Shown: piece by piece, positions 1 through 7,389 of the stretch
How the letters are laid out: each line of letters opens with the position of its first letter
Position numbering within the stretch: the first letter of the stretch is position 1
Source of the DNA: Spiribacter salinus M19-40
GTDB lineage: Bacteria > Pseudomonadota > Gammaproteobacteria > Nitrococcales > Nitrococcaceae
Assembly (NCBI RefSeq): GCF_000319575.2
Contig: NC_021291.1
Location: 868,001-932,000 of the forward strand
Direction: 5' to 3'
DNA length: 64,000 bases
The notes under the pieces: generated by a model
What the model was told of the DNA's origin: nothing
Seen by the model: the letters and a program-made list of their open reading frames with translations, nothing else
The model's database searches: none
Program-made: the position numbers and the translations under genes

Positions 1-451
1 GAGTCGCCAGGGCGCCACACACCTCGCAGCGCCACTCACGGCCCGCGTACTGCTGAAGGATGGTCTCGCGAATCTGCGGGCGTGCCACGAAGTCAGCGAG
101 GGTGAACCTCCGAAGAAATGCCTCGATCTCGCTGGAAAGATGTGACCAAAGCGCTTCATCCAGCGCCGAGCCCACCCGTCTGGGCCCACTGGCACCGTCC
201 ATGAGCGTCGTGATCTCGCCAATGGAGATGGCCTCCGCGGCTCGACCCAGCCGATAGCCACCCCCTGGCCCCGGTGTGCCCTGCACCAGGCCTTCACGAC
301 GAAGGCGCCAGAAAATCTGATCGATGTAGGACATGGAGATGCCCTGACAGACAGACACTTCCGCCAACGGCACCGCACCCGTGTCTTGGTGGACGGCCAG
401 ATGCATCAGTGCGCTGACGGCATAACGGCTTTTCGCAGACAGACGGATCAT
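1..451 (-). CDS. Rrf2-family transcriptional regulator, C-terminus cut by window edge
   Basis: Reading from the ATG at 449-451 gives at least 150 residues before the window ends, so the C-terminus is missing. The N-terminus (MIRLSAKSRYAVSALMHLAV) and the following helix-turn-helix with a GGGYRLGR wing are characteristic of the Rrf2 family, whose best known members are IscR (Fe-S sensing), NsrR (nitric oxide) and CymR. IscR carries three cysteines near residues 92-104 that hold a [2Fe-2S] cluster. Here that stretch (MDGASGPRRVGSALDEALW) has none, although a CxxC (WRCEVCG) appears close to the cut end. It follows thiD by 16 bases and is probably cotranscribed with it. The family call is firm; the signal sensed is unknown. 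Confidence 0.85.
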   Translation of the reverse strand, partial: MIRLSAKSRYAVSALMHLAVHQDTGAVPLAEVSVCQGISMSYIDQIFWRLRREGLVQGTPGPGGGYRLGRAAEAISIGEITTLMDGASGPRRVGSALDEALWSHLSSEIEAFLRRFTLADFVARPQIRETILQQYAGREWRCEVCGALAT

Positions 452-467
452 CTGCGTAGTATGCCAA

Positions 468-1289
468 TCAGCGAGCGATCTGTGGGGCCGCAAACGGAAT
501 CACGGTGTGTCCATGATTCACAGGACCGTGTCCGGTACCAAGCGGCACCGCCGTCTCAAGCGCCTGCTGGAGATAATCTCGCGCTCGCTCAACTGCAGCA
601 GGCAGAGCCATCCCCCGGCCAATGCCCTCAGCGATCGCCGAGGCCAGGGTGCAGCCGGTGCCATGGTCACTGGTGGTGGCGATGCGAGGATGATGCAGCC
701 TCAGGTAACCCCCAGCGTGGGCGAACACATCAACCAGGTCATCGCTGGATAAATGCCCGCCCTTGAGCAAAACGGCGTCACAGCCCAGGGCCCGCAGCGC
801 ATCGGCGGCGTCCTGCATTTCATCAGCGCTTTGAATGCGTTGGCCCAAGAGCGCTTCCGCCTCAGGAATATTGGGAGTAATCACGCTCGCCTGCGGGATC
901 AGGCGCTCACGCAGCCGGTTCATGGCAGCGTCATCCACCAGCCGATCACCGCTTTGCGCCACCATGACCGGATCAACAACGAGCGGCACATTGGGCGCCC
1001 GCGCGGTCAGACAATCCGCAATCGCATCGATCACGGCCGGCGCATGGAGCATGCCGGTTTTAATGCAATCAGCGCCCAGATCATCCAGTACAGAGTCCAT
1101 CTGTGCGCGAATAAACGCCTCAGGGATTCCCATGACGGACTGTACACCGAGGGTATTTTGCGCCGTTAGCGCGGTCACTGCGGTCATGGCATACCCCTCG
1201 AGGGCGCAAACCGTTTTAATATCCGCTTGGATGCCGGCCCCGCCTCCCGCGTCAGACCCGGCCACAATCAGAATGCGTGCGGGCGTCAT
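468..1289 (-). CDS. thiD: Hydroxymethylpyrimidine/phosphomethylpyrimidine kinase ThiD
   Basis: This 273-residue protein is a ribokinase-fold kinase that phosphorylates HMP and then HMP-phosphate to the pyrophosphate used for thiamine synthesis in the cytoplasm. The signature GSDAGGGAGIQADIKT lies at residues 11-26, and the C-terminal anion-hole motif DHGTGCTLASAIAEG is intact. Length matches the usual 265-280. Its start overlaps the stop of the upstream AMP-forming ligase by four bases (ATGA), so the two are translationally coupled. No thiamine pyrophosphate riboswitch was recognised in front of the operon, where only about 30 bases separate it from tatD. Confidence 0.95.
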   Translation of the reverse strand: MTPARILIVAGSDAGGGAGIQADIKTVCALEGYAMTAVTALTAQNTLGVQSVMGIPEAFIRAQMDSVLDDLGADCIKTGMLHAPAVIDAIADCLTARAPNVPLVVDPVMVAQSGDRLVDDAAMNRLRERLIPQASVITPNIPEAEALLGQRIQSADEMQDAADALRALGCDAVLLKGGHLSSDDLVDVFAHAGGYLRLHHPRIATTSDHGTGCTLASAIAEGIGRGMALPAAVERARDYLQQALETAVPLGTGHGPVNHGHTVIPFAAPQIAR

Positions 1290-2866
1290 GTCGGATCTCC
1301 GTGATGCTTGGAAAGATAATGCGCTTGTGCCGAACGCCGATCGGGTTTGCCCGCCCCGGTAAGCGGCAGGGTGTCGACCAACTCGATGGCCACCGGCTGC
1401 TTGAAGCGCGAGAGTTTGTCGTCGAGTGACGCCATGACCGCCGGTATCTCGCTTTCCTCAGGCCCGGTTACCCAGGCAACCGGCCGCTCTCCCCAGCGCT
1501 CGTCCGGAATGCCGAATACGAGGGCACTCTGTACGGCCTCATGTGCGACAAGGGCAGCCTCTACCTCCTCAGCCGCCACGTTCTCACCCCCGGTGATGAT
1601 CACATGATCCAGTCGACCAATCACCCGGACCTGCCCATTCTCCTCGGTAACCGCCAAATCCCCACTGCGCACCCAGCCATCTGGCCGAACGCGCTGCTGT
1701 GTTGCATCGGCATCATCCAGGTAGCCGTCGAACGTGTGCTGACTGCGTAGCTGCAACTCTCCCGGTACCCCCGGCGCTGTCTCGGTTTCGGTTTTTGGGT
1801 CAACGATCCGATAGTCACAATGAAACAAGCTCGTCCCAATCGATTGCTGCCGCGCCTCGAGCGTCTCCAGGCTTTGATCAGCGCGCGGTTGAAGGAAATT
1901 AGACGGGCCCGCCTCGGTGAGCCCATAGGACTGACTGACGGGGATACCACGGCGGAAGAACGGCGCCATGGTGGCCGGCGCACAGGGCGCGCCGGCTGTG
2001 GTGATGCCCTCAAGACTCGCCAGGTCACTCGATGCAAATGCCGGGGCTTGCGTCATTGCTTTGAGCATCGCCTCAACCGCACCGAAGTGATTCACCGCGT
2101 GTGTCTCAATGAGCTGCAGCGCCTCGGCTGCATCGAAAGCCGGCTGGAGGACCAAACAACCGCCGGCATGCAGGATGGGCGTCACCGTATTCCAGCCACC
2201 GATATGAAAGAGCGGAAACAGGACCAGTTCGCGTCGCCGCCCTAGTCCATCCGGCGCTGCACTCAAGAGCTCAAAAGCGTTCCAGACCATCTGTCGATGG
2301 CTGATGACACAGAGCTTTGGCAAGCCGGTACTGCCACCGGTGTGGACGATAAGCGCCGGATCGGCGAGCGCGACTTCGGTATTGACCGCATTGGCGGGGT
2401 AGCCGGGCAGGACGCGGTCGTAATCACTTTGTGGACCGCCAAAACTGAACTGGGGGCATTGCGTTGCCGTGCCGTGCAGCGCTGCGACAAATTCGCGCAA
2501 CGTCGTGTCATAAAATAGCCAGCTTGGGCGCAGACGGGCGAGTAGCTGACTCGCCTCATCGGCAGTGAGCCGATGGCTGATCGGCGCGAGCACGGCGCCC
2601 AGCTTGCCGCAGGCCAGATACAACTCGATCGCCTCGAGGCGATTCGTCGTGACCAGACCCACACGATCACCCGCGCGTATACCGGCTACCGCCTGCATCC
2701 AGCCGGCCAGCCGGCACACCCGATCGTCGAGCGCGCGATAATCGAGCCTGGTTCCGGTATGGGGTTCGATAACGGCAAGCCGATCAGGGGTGAGCGCCCG
2801 CCGTCGGCCGGCCCAATCACCCACCCAGTACATCGGCTGTCGGTCAGGATCGAGGTGACTGTTCAT
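1286..2866 (-). CDS. Class I adenylate-forming acyl-CoA ligase (MenE/long-chain type)
   Basis: The 526-residue protein belongs to the AMP-dependent synthetase/ligase family, which activates a carboxylic acid as acyl-AMP and usually transfers it to CoA. Visible motifs are the phosphate loop HTGGSTGLPK, YGLTEAG in the A5 position, DGWVRSGDLA (A7), and a C-terminal GAGKPDRR carrying the A10 lysine. The substrate cannot be deduced: the architecture fits o-succinylbenzoate-CoA ligase (MenE) and medium/long-chain acyl-CoA synthetases alike, and no other menaquinone gene is in the window. It is the first gene of a minus-strand group with thiD and the Rrf2 regulator and diverges from tatD across 30 bases. 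Confidence 0.85.
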   Translation of the reverse strand: MNSHLDPDRQPMYWVGDWAGRRRALTPDRLAVIEPHTGTRLDYRALDDRVCRLAGWMQAVAGIRAGDRVGLVTTNRLEAIELYLACGKLGAVLAPISHRLTADEASQLLARLRPSWLFYDTTLREFVAALHGTATQCPQFSFGGPQSDYDRVLPGYPANAVNTEVALADPALIVHTGGSTGLPKLCVISHRQMVWNAFELLSAAPDGLGRRRELVLFPLFHIGGWNTVTPILHAGGCLVLQPAFDAAEALQLIETHAVNHFGAVEAMLKAMTQAPAFASSDLASLEGITTAGAPCAPATMAPFFRRGIPVSQSYGLTEAGPSNFLQPRADQSLETLEARQQSIGTSLFHCDYRIVDPKTETETAPGVPGELQLRSQHTFDGYLDDADATQQRVRPDGWVRSGDLAVTEENGQVRVIGRLDHVIITGGENVAAEEVEAALVAHEAVQSALVFGIPDERWGERPVAWVTGPEESEIPAVMASLDDKLSRFKQPVAIELVDTLPLTGAGKPDRRSAQAHYLSKHHGDPT

Positions 2867-2896
2867 AAGGTGTCAAAATTCCCGCAAAATGCCGCC

Positions 2897-3691
2897 ATGG
2901 GGTATCACGAACTCATCGACATCGGCGTCAATCTGACGCATGGACGCTTTGACGTCGACCGTGAAGCGGTTATTCAACGTGCGATGGACGCGGGCGTTGC
3001 CCGCATGGTCCTCACCGGGGTCACCCTCACCGAGTCGTCCGAGGCCCTCGAGATGGCATCGAGCCATACAGGCGTGATGGTCGCTACCGCTGGTGTTCAC
3101 CCGCATCACGCAAGTGAATGGACCGCTCAGAGCACGGAGGCGCTCACCGCATTGCTGGCTCATCCTAACGCGGTTGCCGTTGGCGAAACCGGGTTGGATT
3201 ATTGCCGCGATTTCTCACCGCGATCAGCACAACGTCAGGCGTTTGAGGCGCAACTGGCCATTGCTGTCGAGAGCGGTTATCCCGCCTTTCTCCATCAGCG
3301 AGACGCCGAAGACGATTTTCTGGCTATCCTTCGGGATTATCGGGACCAGATAAGCGCCGCGGTCATCCACTGCTTTACCGGCGACCGTGCCTTTCTGCAC
3401 CGCTGCCTTGATCTGGACCTGCATGTCGGCGTCACCGGCTGGATTTGCGACGAGCGGCGTGGCAGTACCTTACGCGAGAGCGTGCCGGATATCCCGGATC
3501 ATCGCCTGATGATCGAGACCGATGCGCCGTTTCTGCTACCCCGAGATATGCCAGAGAAACCGGCCGACCGCCGCAATGAACCCGCTTTCCTGCCGCATGT
3601 CCTTGAGAGCGTGGCCCGACTTCGCGGGCAAGATCCCAGCCGACTTGCCGAATTCACCGCGACGAACAGTGAGGCCTTTTTCAGCCTCTAA
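2897..3691 (+). CDS. tatD: TatD-type metal-dependent deoxyribonuclease
   Basis: A TIM-barrel metallo-hydrolase of 264 residues, close to the 260 of E. coli TatD. It opens with LIDIGVNLTHGRF as true TatD proteins do, rather than the HxH of the YcfH/YjjV paralogues. Further landmarks are AGVHPHHASEW, VGETGLDYCRDF, VIHCFTG, GVTGWICDERRG and the metal-binding ETDAPFLLPRD. E. coli TatD is a 3'-5' exonuclease linked to DNA repair and degradation. The ATG at 2897 was chosen because homology starts there; the open frame further upstream lies opposite the ligase gene. The end overlaps dusA by four bases in convergent orientation. Confidence 0.93.
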   Translation: MGYHELIDIGVNLTHGRFDVDREAVIQRAMDAGVARMVLTGVTLTESSEALEMASSHTGVMVATAGVHPHHASEWTAQSTEALTALLAHPNAVAVGETGLDYCRDFSPRSAQRQAFEAQLAIAVESGYPAFLHQRDAEDDFLAILRDYRDQISAAVIHCFTGDRAFLHRCLDLDLHVGVTGWICDERRGSTLRESVPDIPDHRLMIETDAPFLLPRDMPEKPADRRNEPAFLPHVLESVARLRGQDPSRLAEFTATNSEAFFSL

Positions 3692-4710
3692 GCACTCGCC
3701 ACACTCGCTTCAAAACGCACCGAGGCGGCACATTCCGCCCACTGATCAAGCGCCTCATCAATGATTTCGGAGCCAGCGCCGGGTCGAGCGGCCGCCTCAC
3801 TGAGCGCCCGCCGCCACACCCTGGCACCGGGAAGCCCCTGAAACAGCCCCATTAAATGCCGTGTATACCGGGAAATTGGCACCCCAGCGTAATGCCGACA
3901 CGCGACATAATCGCGGTACTGCCGAGCGACGCTGGCTCGATCCGGGGCTTTCGGCGCCCCTGGCGCGGCGAAAATCCGCTGGTCTGCCTCAGCAAGCAGC
4001 CAGGGGTTATGGTATGCCTCCCGGCCGATCATGACCCCGTCGACTGCCTCGCCCCAGTGTTCGGCCGCGGCAAGATCCTTGATACCGCCATTCAGAACAA
4101 TCGTGAGCTGGGGGAAATCCGCTTTGAGCTGCGCGACCATGTCGTGCCGCAATGCGGGGATCTCGCGATTTTGCTTGGGTGATAGACCGCTCAGCCAAGC
4201 TTTACGAGCATGCACGATCAGTCCATCAGCCCCAGCGCTTGCCACGGTGTCGACGAACGCGCAGAGCTGGTCGTAGTGATCATCATGATCGACCCCAATC
4301 CGCGATTTCACAGTGACCGGCAGATCGCTCGCCTCCCGCATCGCGCGCACGAGGTCTGCAACCAGATCTGGCTCGCGCATGAGGCAGGCGCCAAAGCGAC
4401 CCGACTGCACCCGATCACTGGGGCAGCCCACATTCAGGTTAACCTCGTCGTAGCCCCACACTTGAGCCAAATGCGCCCCGTGAGCCAACTGCTGCGGGTC
4501 ACTCCCTCCTAACTGAACGGCCACTGGGTGCTCGCTGGCATCACCGGCAAGAAACCGTTCGGCCCGCCCATGCCAAAGGGCCTGGGCAGGTACCATCTCG
4601 GTATAAAGGAGCGTGTGTCGCGTAATTAGCCGCAACAAATACCGACAGGCTGGATCGGTCCAGTCCATCATCGGCGCCACACTTAGCTTGGGGTTGGGGG
4701 TCTGTCGCAT
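3688..4710 (-). CDS. dusA: tRNA-dihydrouridine(20/20a) synthase DusA
   Basis: An FMN-dependent enzyme of 340 residues that reduces uridine 20/20a in the tRNA D-loop. The N-terminal flavin segment SVAPMMDWTDPACRYLLRL, the catalytic-cysteine stretch NLNVGCPSDRVQSGRFGACL (active Cys in the FGACL segment) and KSRIGVDHDD are all present and match the DusA branch rather than DusB or DusC. Length is typical (330-345). It diverges from the glutaredoxin-like gene, whose start lies 58 bases away, and converges on tatD. Confidence 0.94.
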   Translation of the reverse strand: MRQTPNPKLSVAPMMDWTDPACRYLLRLITRHTLLYTEMVPAQALWHGRAERFLAGDASEHPVAVQLGGSDPQQLAHGAHLAQVWGYDEVNLNVGCPSDRVQSGRFGACLMREPDLVADLVRAMREASDLPVTVKSRIGVDHDDHYDQLCAFVDTVASAGADGLIVHARKAWLSGLSPKQNREIPALRHDMVAQLKADFPQLTIVLNGGIKDLAAAEHWGEAVDGVMIGREAYHNPWLLAEADQRIFAAPGAPKAPDRASVARQYRDYVACRHYAGVPISRYTRHLMGLFQGLPGARVWRRALSEAAARPGAGSEIIDEALDQWAECAASVRFEASVASA

Positions 4711-4768
4711 ATCAGCGATTGCGCGGTATCCTTATCACTTTGAAAAGATATCACGGAGCGTGCACTTC

Positions 4769-5005
4769 ATGCCTCTCGTCCGCTTCTACACCACAAGTGG
4801 ATGTCGTCTGTGCGACGAGGCATTCAATGTGGCCCGTCCAATTATAGAGCGCCTGAAATTTCGACTGCAGATTATTGAAATAATGGATGATCCGGACACA
4901 GAGGCCACTTACGGTGAGCGAATTCCCGTCATTCACCGAATGGACCAGGATGCGGTACTTGAATGGCCCTTCTCCGCCGCTGCAATTTACCGGTACCTGG
5001 CATGA
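4769..5005 (+). CDS. Glutaredoxin-like small thiol protein (DUF836 type)
   Basis: A 78-residue thioredoxin-fold protein beginning MPLVRFYTTSGCRLCDEA, with the CxxC redox pair at residues 12-15 and a shortened C-terminal half ending in WPFSAAAIYRYLA. This is the layout of the small glutaredoxin family proteins called DUF836, whose substrates are mostly unknown. The ATG at 4769 was selected because an ACGGAG ribosome site lies about ten bases upstream and the CxxC is then at the usual distance. The stop codon overlaps the start of the next gene, an exported L,D-transpeptidase, by four bases. The protein has no signal peptide, so it should act in the cytoplasm. Confidence 0.8.
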   Translation: MPLVRFYTTSGCRLCDEAFNVARPIIERLKFRLQIIEIMDDPDTEATYGERIPVIHRMDQDAVLEWPFSAAAIYRYLA

Positions 5006-5580
5006 GGACGACCCGACGACGTCTTCTGACTAGTCTGCTCGGCGCATCACTGGCCCTCCCCGCTTTGACCTGGGCAAGCACAAGCCTGCCACCTCACGAC
5101 GGGCTCTGGGTCCACGTCGACACGGATCGGTCGATGGCCACCGTGCTCCGCGGCACCAAAGTGGTAGAACAATTTGAGCATGTCGCCTTCGGCCGTGGCG
5201 GCGTCTCACCGCTGCGGCTAAAGGGGCGAGACAAGACACCGCTCGGGGAATTTCGTATTACTCGCGTCAACCAGAATAGCCCCTTTCATATTTTCCTCGG
5301 TATTGATTATCCGCGCCTCGAGCATATTGACCGGGCCCGCAAACGTGGCCTGATCAGTGACGCCGAGTACAAAAGATCAATCGATCATGGCGCAAGGCAC
5401 GGCGAATTCCCCCAAGACGGGCCACTGGGTGGCTATATCGGATTTCACGGAATTGGCGATGGCGATCCAGACGTTCATGACAATTTCCATTGGACTCAGG
5501 GCTGCATTGCCTTGACCAACGACCAAATTGAAACATTCGAATCACTGGTTGCTGTGGGTACGCCGGTTCGTATCGAGTAG
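5002..5580 (+). CDS. Exported L,D-transpeptidase (YkuD domain)
   Basis: The 192-residue product has an N-terminal export signal containing a twin-arginine-like TTRRRLLTS run followed by a hydrophobic stretch ending ALTWA. The rest is a YkuD catalytic domain with DKTPLGEFRI near the middle and the active site formed by the histidine of GFHGIGDGD and the cysteine of WTQGCIALTND (residues about 172-184). The family forms 3-3 crosslinks in peptidoglycan or attaches lipoproteins to it. This subgroup has WTxGC instead of the more common SHGC. The ATG at 5002 overlaps the preceding glutaredoxin-like stop, and the Lpp-like gene follows 128 bases later. Confidence 0.87.
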   Translation: MRTTRRRLLTSLLGASLALPALTWASTSLPPHDGLWVHVDTDRSMATVLRGTKVVEQFEHVAFGRGGVSPLRLKGRDKTPLGEFRITRVNQNSPFHIFLGIDYPRLEHIDRARKRGLISDAEYKRSIDHGARHGEFPQDGPLGGYIGFHGIGDGDPDVHDNFHWTQGCIALTNDQIETFESLVAVGTPVRIE

Positions 5581-5594
5581 CCATTCTCGGGGGG

Positions 5595-5623
5595 TTGAAA
5601 GTCGCCGGTAAGCGAGCAATCAT
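5595..5623 (+). promoter_or_regulatory. Candidate sigma-70 promoter for the lpp-like gene
   Basis: TTGAAA at 5595-5600 and AATCAT at 5618-5623 are separated by exactly 17 bases. The -35 box matches 5 of 6 and the -10 box 4 of 6 consensus positions. Transcription from here would give a leader of about 80 bases before the lipoprotein ATG. Called by eye. Confidence 0.35.
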
Positions 5624-5671
5624 GCGCCAGACGTTCGTGACGGCTTTAAACGGGCTGTTGCCGGGGTCTAA

Positions 5672-5683
5672 CGATTGCAATCG
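5672..5683. promoter_or_regulatory. Perfect 12-bp palindrome in the lpp leader
   Basis: CGATTGCAATCG is fully self-complementary and lies between the candidate promoter and the ribosome site of the lipoprotein gene. A short direct repeat GGCTTTAAA (5642-5650 and 5688-5696) brackets it. It may be an operator or a short mRNA hairpin. No regulator can be named. Confidence 0.3.
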
Positions 5684-5708
5684 CACAGGCTTTAAAGGAG
5701 TTCAATTT

Positions 5709-5936
5709 ATGAACCAGTCAATGAAAACGCTACTCAAACTGACTATCGCCGGCGCTTCGCTGGGTATTCTGGCTGGCTGCGCCACCCAGGCTTCCACCGA
5801 GGACCTGCAGGCACAGATCGACGCCGCCATGGATGAGGCCAGCCGCGCCACGGCGACTGCTGAGGGCGCGCAGCGCACCGCGGATGACAACGCCGAGAAG
5901 ATCGATCGCATGTTCGAGCGTTCGATGTACAAATAA
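5709..5936 (+). CDS. Lpp/OprI-like alanine-zipper outer-membrane lipoprotein
   Basis: A 75-residue precursor with a charged N-terminus, a hydrophobic stretch and lipobox LAGC, giving lipidated Cys24. The mature part of about 52 residues is a continuous Ala-rich helix that should form a trimeric coiled coil like Lpp or OprI, and it ends in a single lysine (SMYK). In E. coli the C-terminal lysine of Lpp is joined to diaminopimelate in peptidoglycan by L,D-transpeptidases. An L,D-transpeptidase gene lies on each side here, which fits that role. The start is supported by a strong AAAGGAG ten bases upstream. A hairpin terminator follows directly. Confidence 0.88.
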   Translation: MNQSMKTLLKLTIAGASLGILAGCATQASTEDLQAQIDAAMDEASRATATAEGAQRTADDNAEKIDRMFERSMYK

Positions 5937-5962
5937 GCAGAAGCGCTTCGCGACTGCGACAG

Positions 5963-5986
5963 GCCCCGCTCCGGCGGGGCTTTTTT
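5963..5986 (+). terminator. Rho-independent terminator after the lpp-like gene
   Basis: A 7-bp GC stem (GCCCCGC at 5963-5969 with GCGGGGC at 5974-5980), loop TCCG, and a run of six T from 5981. It lies 27 bases past the lipoprotein stop and in front of the convergent L,D-transpeptidase end. Confidence 0.88.
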
Positions 5987-6003
5987 ATGGGCTCACGCTG
6001 AGC

Positions 6004-7038
6004 TTAGTACAACAGCGTCGGTAGCTTTGCCTCGTCCAAGGCGATTTGGTGGGTGTTTGACCGTGAGACCGCGCCGGGGAGGCCGTCCGCCGAATTAACC
6101 GCGCCCGCCAGGCGCTCGTGATCAACTCGCACATCTCCCTGCTCCAGCACCCGCGCAACCGCAAGTACCGCTTCCATGATCGACGGCGGCTCAACGTTGT
6201 CAAAGGCATTCTCTGCCTCAGGCGGCAAAATCGGGTGCACCTCAACCAGCAGCTGATCGTCCAGCCATCCGGCCTTTACCGGCTGATTCACAATCTCTAC
6301 CGACGATCCGGATGGCAGCCGCTCATATAGCGACTCGACGTCTTCCGGGAACATTCGGATGCACCCGTGGGTGACGCGCATACCGATGCCCCGCGGCTCG
6401 TTGGTGCCGTGAATCAGGTATGCCCCCCCAGGAATATCCAAGCGCAGCTTATGGCGCCCCAGTGGATTATCAGGCCCCGGTGGCACCGCTTCGGGCAGCG
6501 GGCGTCCCTGCTCCCGCCGTTCGGTCAAAATTGACTCAGGCGGGAACCAGTAGGGATTTTCGGTTTTCTCGGTGATCTGGCTTTTCCCAAGCGGTGTCGA
6601 CCAGTCCATTCGCCCAACACTGATTGGGTAGGTCTCCACCATCCCGGTATTATCGCTTTCCGCCCCTGGGTAGTAGTAAAGGCGCATTTCCGCGAGGTTG
6701 ATCACGATGCCCTCACGAGCCGCCTCAGGCAGGATAAACCGACTTGGGATGGTCACCTGCGTCCCCTCGCCGGGCAACCAGACATCCACCTCCGGGTTGG
6801 CACGGCGCATCTCCTCATACCCAATGCCGTAACGCCGGCCGAGAGACAGCAGGGTATCCTCCTCGTCCGCTGCAATGACCTGCACTTCGCCAATGACATT
6901 GGTGTCCTCGGGTGGTAGCGGAAACATCAGCGCACTAGCCGTCCCCGACGCAAGGGACAGCCATAAGCCCGCGGCAAGCGCACCGATGGTCTGTACCCTC
7001 CATCCCATGACTGCTCTGATCGTTTCGTTCATTGCCAC
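6004..7038 (-). CDS. LysM-containing L,D-transpeptidase (ErfK/YbiS type)
   Basis: A 344-residue exported protein: signal peptide to about residue 36 (ending GTASA), a LysM-like peptidoglycan-binding segment about 51-100 and a YkuD domain about 108-240. The catalytic pattern is complete, with His210 in LIHGTNEP and THGC at 223-226. The C-terminal 100 residues are extra helical sequence of unknown role. E. coli relatives ErfK, YbiS, YcfS and YnhG crosslink Lpp to peptidoglycan, and this gene points directly at the Lpp-like gene. The first ATG was kept; in-frame ATGs at codons 3 and 11 are also possible and would leave a signal peptide. Confidence 0.92.
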   Translation of the reverse strand: MAMNETIRAVMGWRVQTIGALAAGLWLSLASGTASALMFPLPPEDTNVIGEVQVIAADEEDTLLSLGRRYGIGYEEMRRANPEVDVWLPGEGTQVTIPSRFILPEAAREGIVINLAEMRLYYYPGAESDNTGMVETYPISVGRMDWSTPLGKSQITEKTENPYWFPPESILTERREQGRPLPEAVPPGPDNPLGRHKLRLDIPGGAYLIHGTNEPRGIGMRVTHGCIRMFPEDVESLYERLPSGSSVEIVNQPVKAGWLDDQLLVEVHPILPPEAENAFDNVEPPSIMEAVLAVARVLEQGDVRVDHERLAGAVNSADGLPGAVSRSNTHQIALDEAKLPTLLY

Positions 7039-7097
7039 TCATACCCTGACATAATGAGGCACAGTATCCGCCAGAAGCCGTGTCGGAGGAAAGACAG

Positions 7098-7343
7098 TTG
7101 GACGAGCAAACTCGAATCGAATTGGAAGCAGCCGCTTTTCGCGCGCTTGTAAACCACCTGCGTGAGCGCAGTGATGTGCAGAATTTGGACCTGATGAATC
7201 TTGCCGGGTTCTGCCGTAATTGCCTGTCGCGCTGGTACGCCGAGGCTGCTGAGACGCGAGAAATTCCGATGGATCGAGACACCGCGCGAGAGATTGTTTA
7301 CGGAATGCCGTACGAAGAATGGAAGAAAAACCACCAAAGGTAG
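7098..7343 (+). CDS. DUF1244 conserved small protein, probable TTG start
   Basis: An 81-residue soluble protein of the DUF1244 family, recognised by NLDLMNLAGFCRNCLSRWY and MPYEEWKKNHQ near the end. The function of the family is not established. A GTG at 7080 would add six residues, but GGAGGA at 7085-7090 sits seven bases before a TTG at 7098. Starting there gives MDEQTRIELEAAAFRALV, which resembles the usual family N-terminus, so TTG is preferred. The invariant FCRNC cysteine pair suggests metal or redox chemistry, but this is inference. It diverges from the LysM L,D-transpeptidase. Confidence 0.85.
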   Translation: MDEQTRIELEAAAFRALVNHLRERSDVQNLDLMNLAGFCRNCLSRWYAEAAETREIPMDRDTAREIVYGMPYEEWKKNHQR

Positions 7344-7349
7344 GGCAAA

Positions 7350-7374
7350 CCCCCTTCGCTTTTGGGGGATTTTA
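7350..7374 (+). terminator. Weak terminator-like hairpin after the DUF1244 gene
   Basis: CCCCC (7350-7354) can pair with GGGGG (7364-7368) across a nine-base loop, followed by ATTTT. The stem is only five pairs, so activity is uncertain. Confidence 0.4.
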
Positions 7375-7389
7375 AGCAATAATATCGCC

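Noticed and set aside
2867-2896. Thiamine riboswitch in front of the ligase-thiD group
   Set aside because: Only 30 bases separate the divergent starts, too short for the element, and no thi-box sequence is seen.
5002-5580. Loss of the catalytic motif in the first L,D-transpeptidase because SHGC is missing
   Set aside because: WTxGCIAL is a normal variant in one YkuD subgroup; the histidine and cysteine are both kept.
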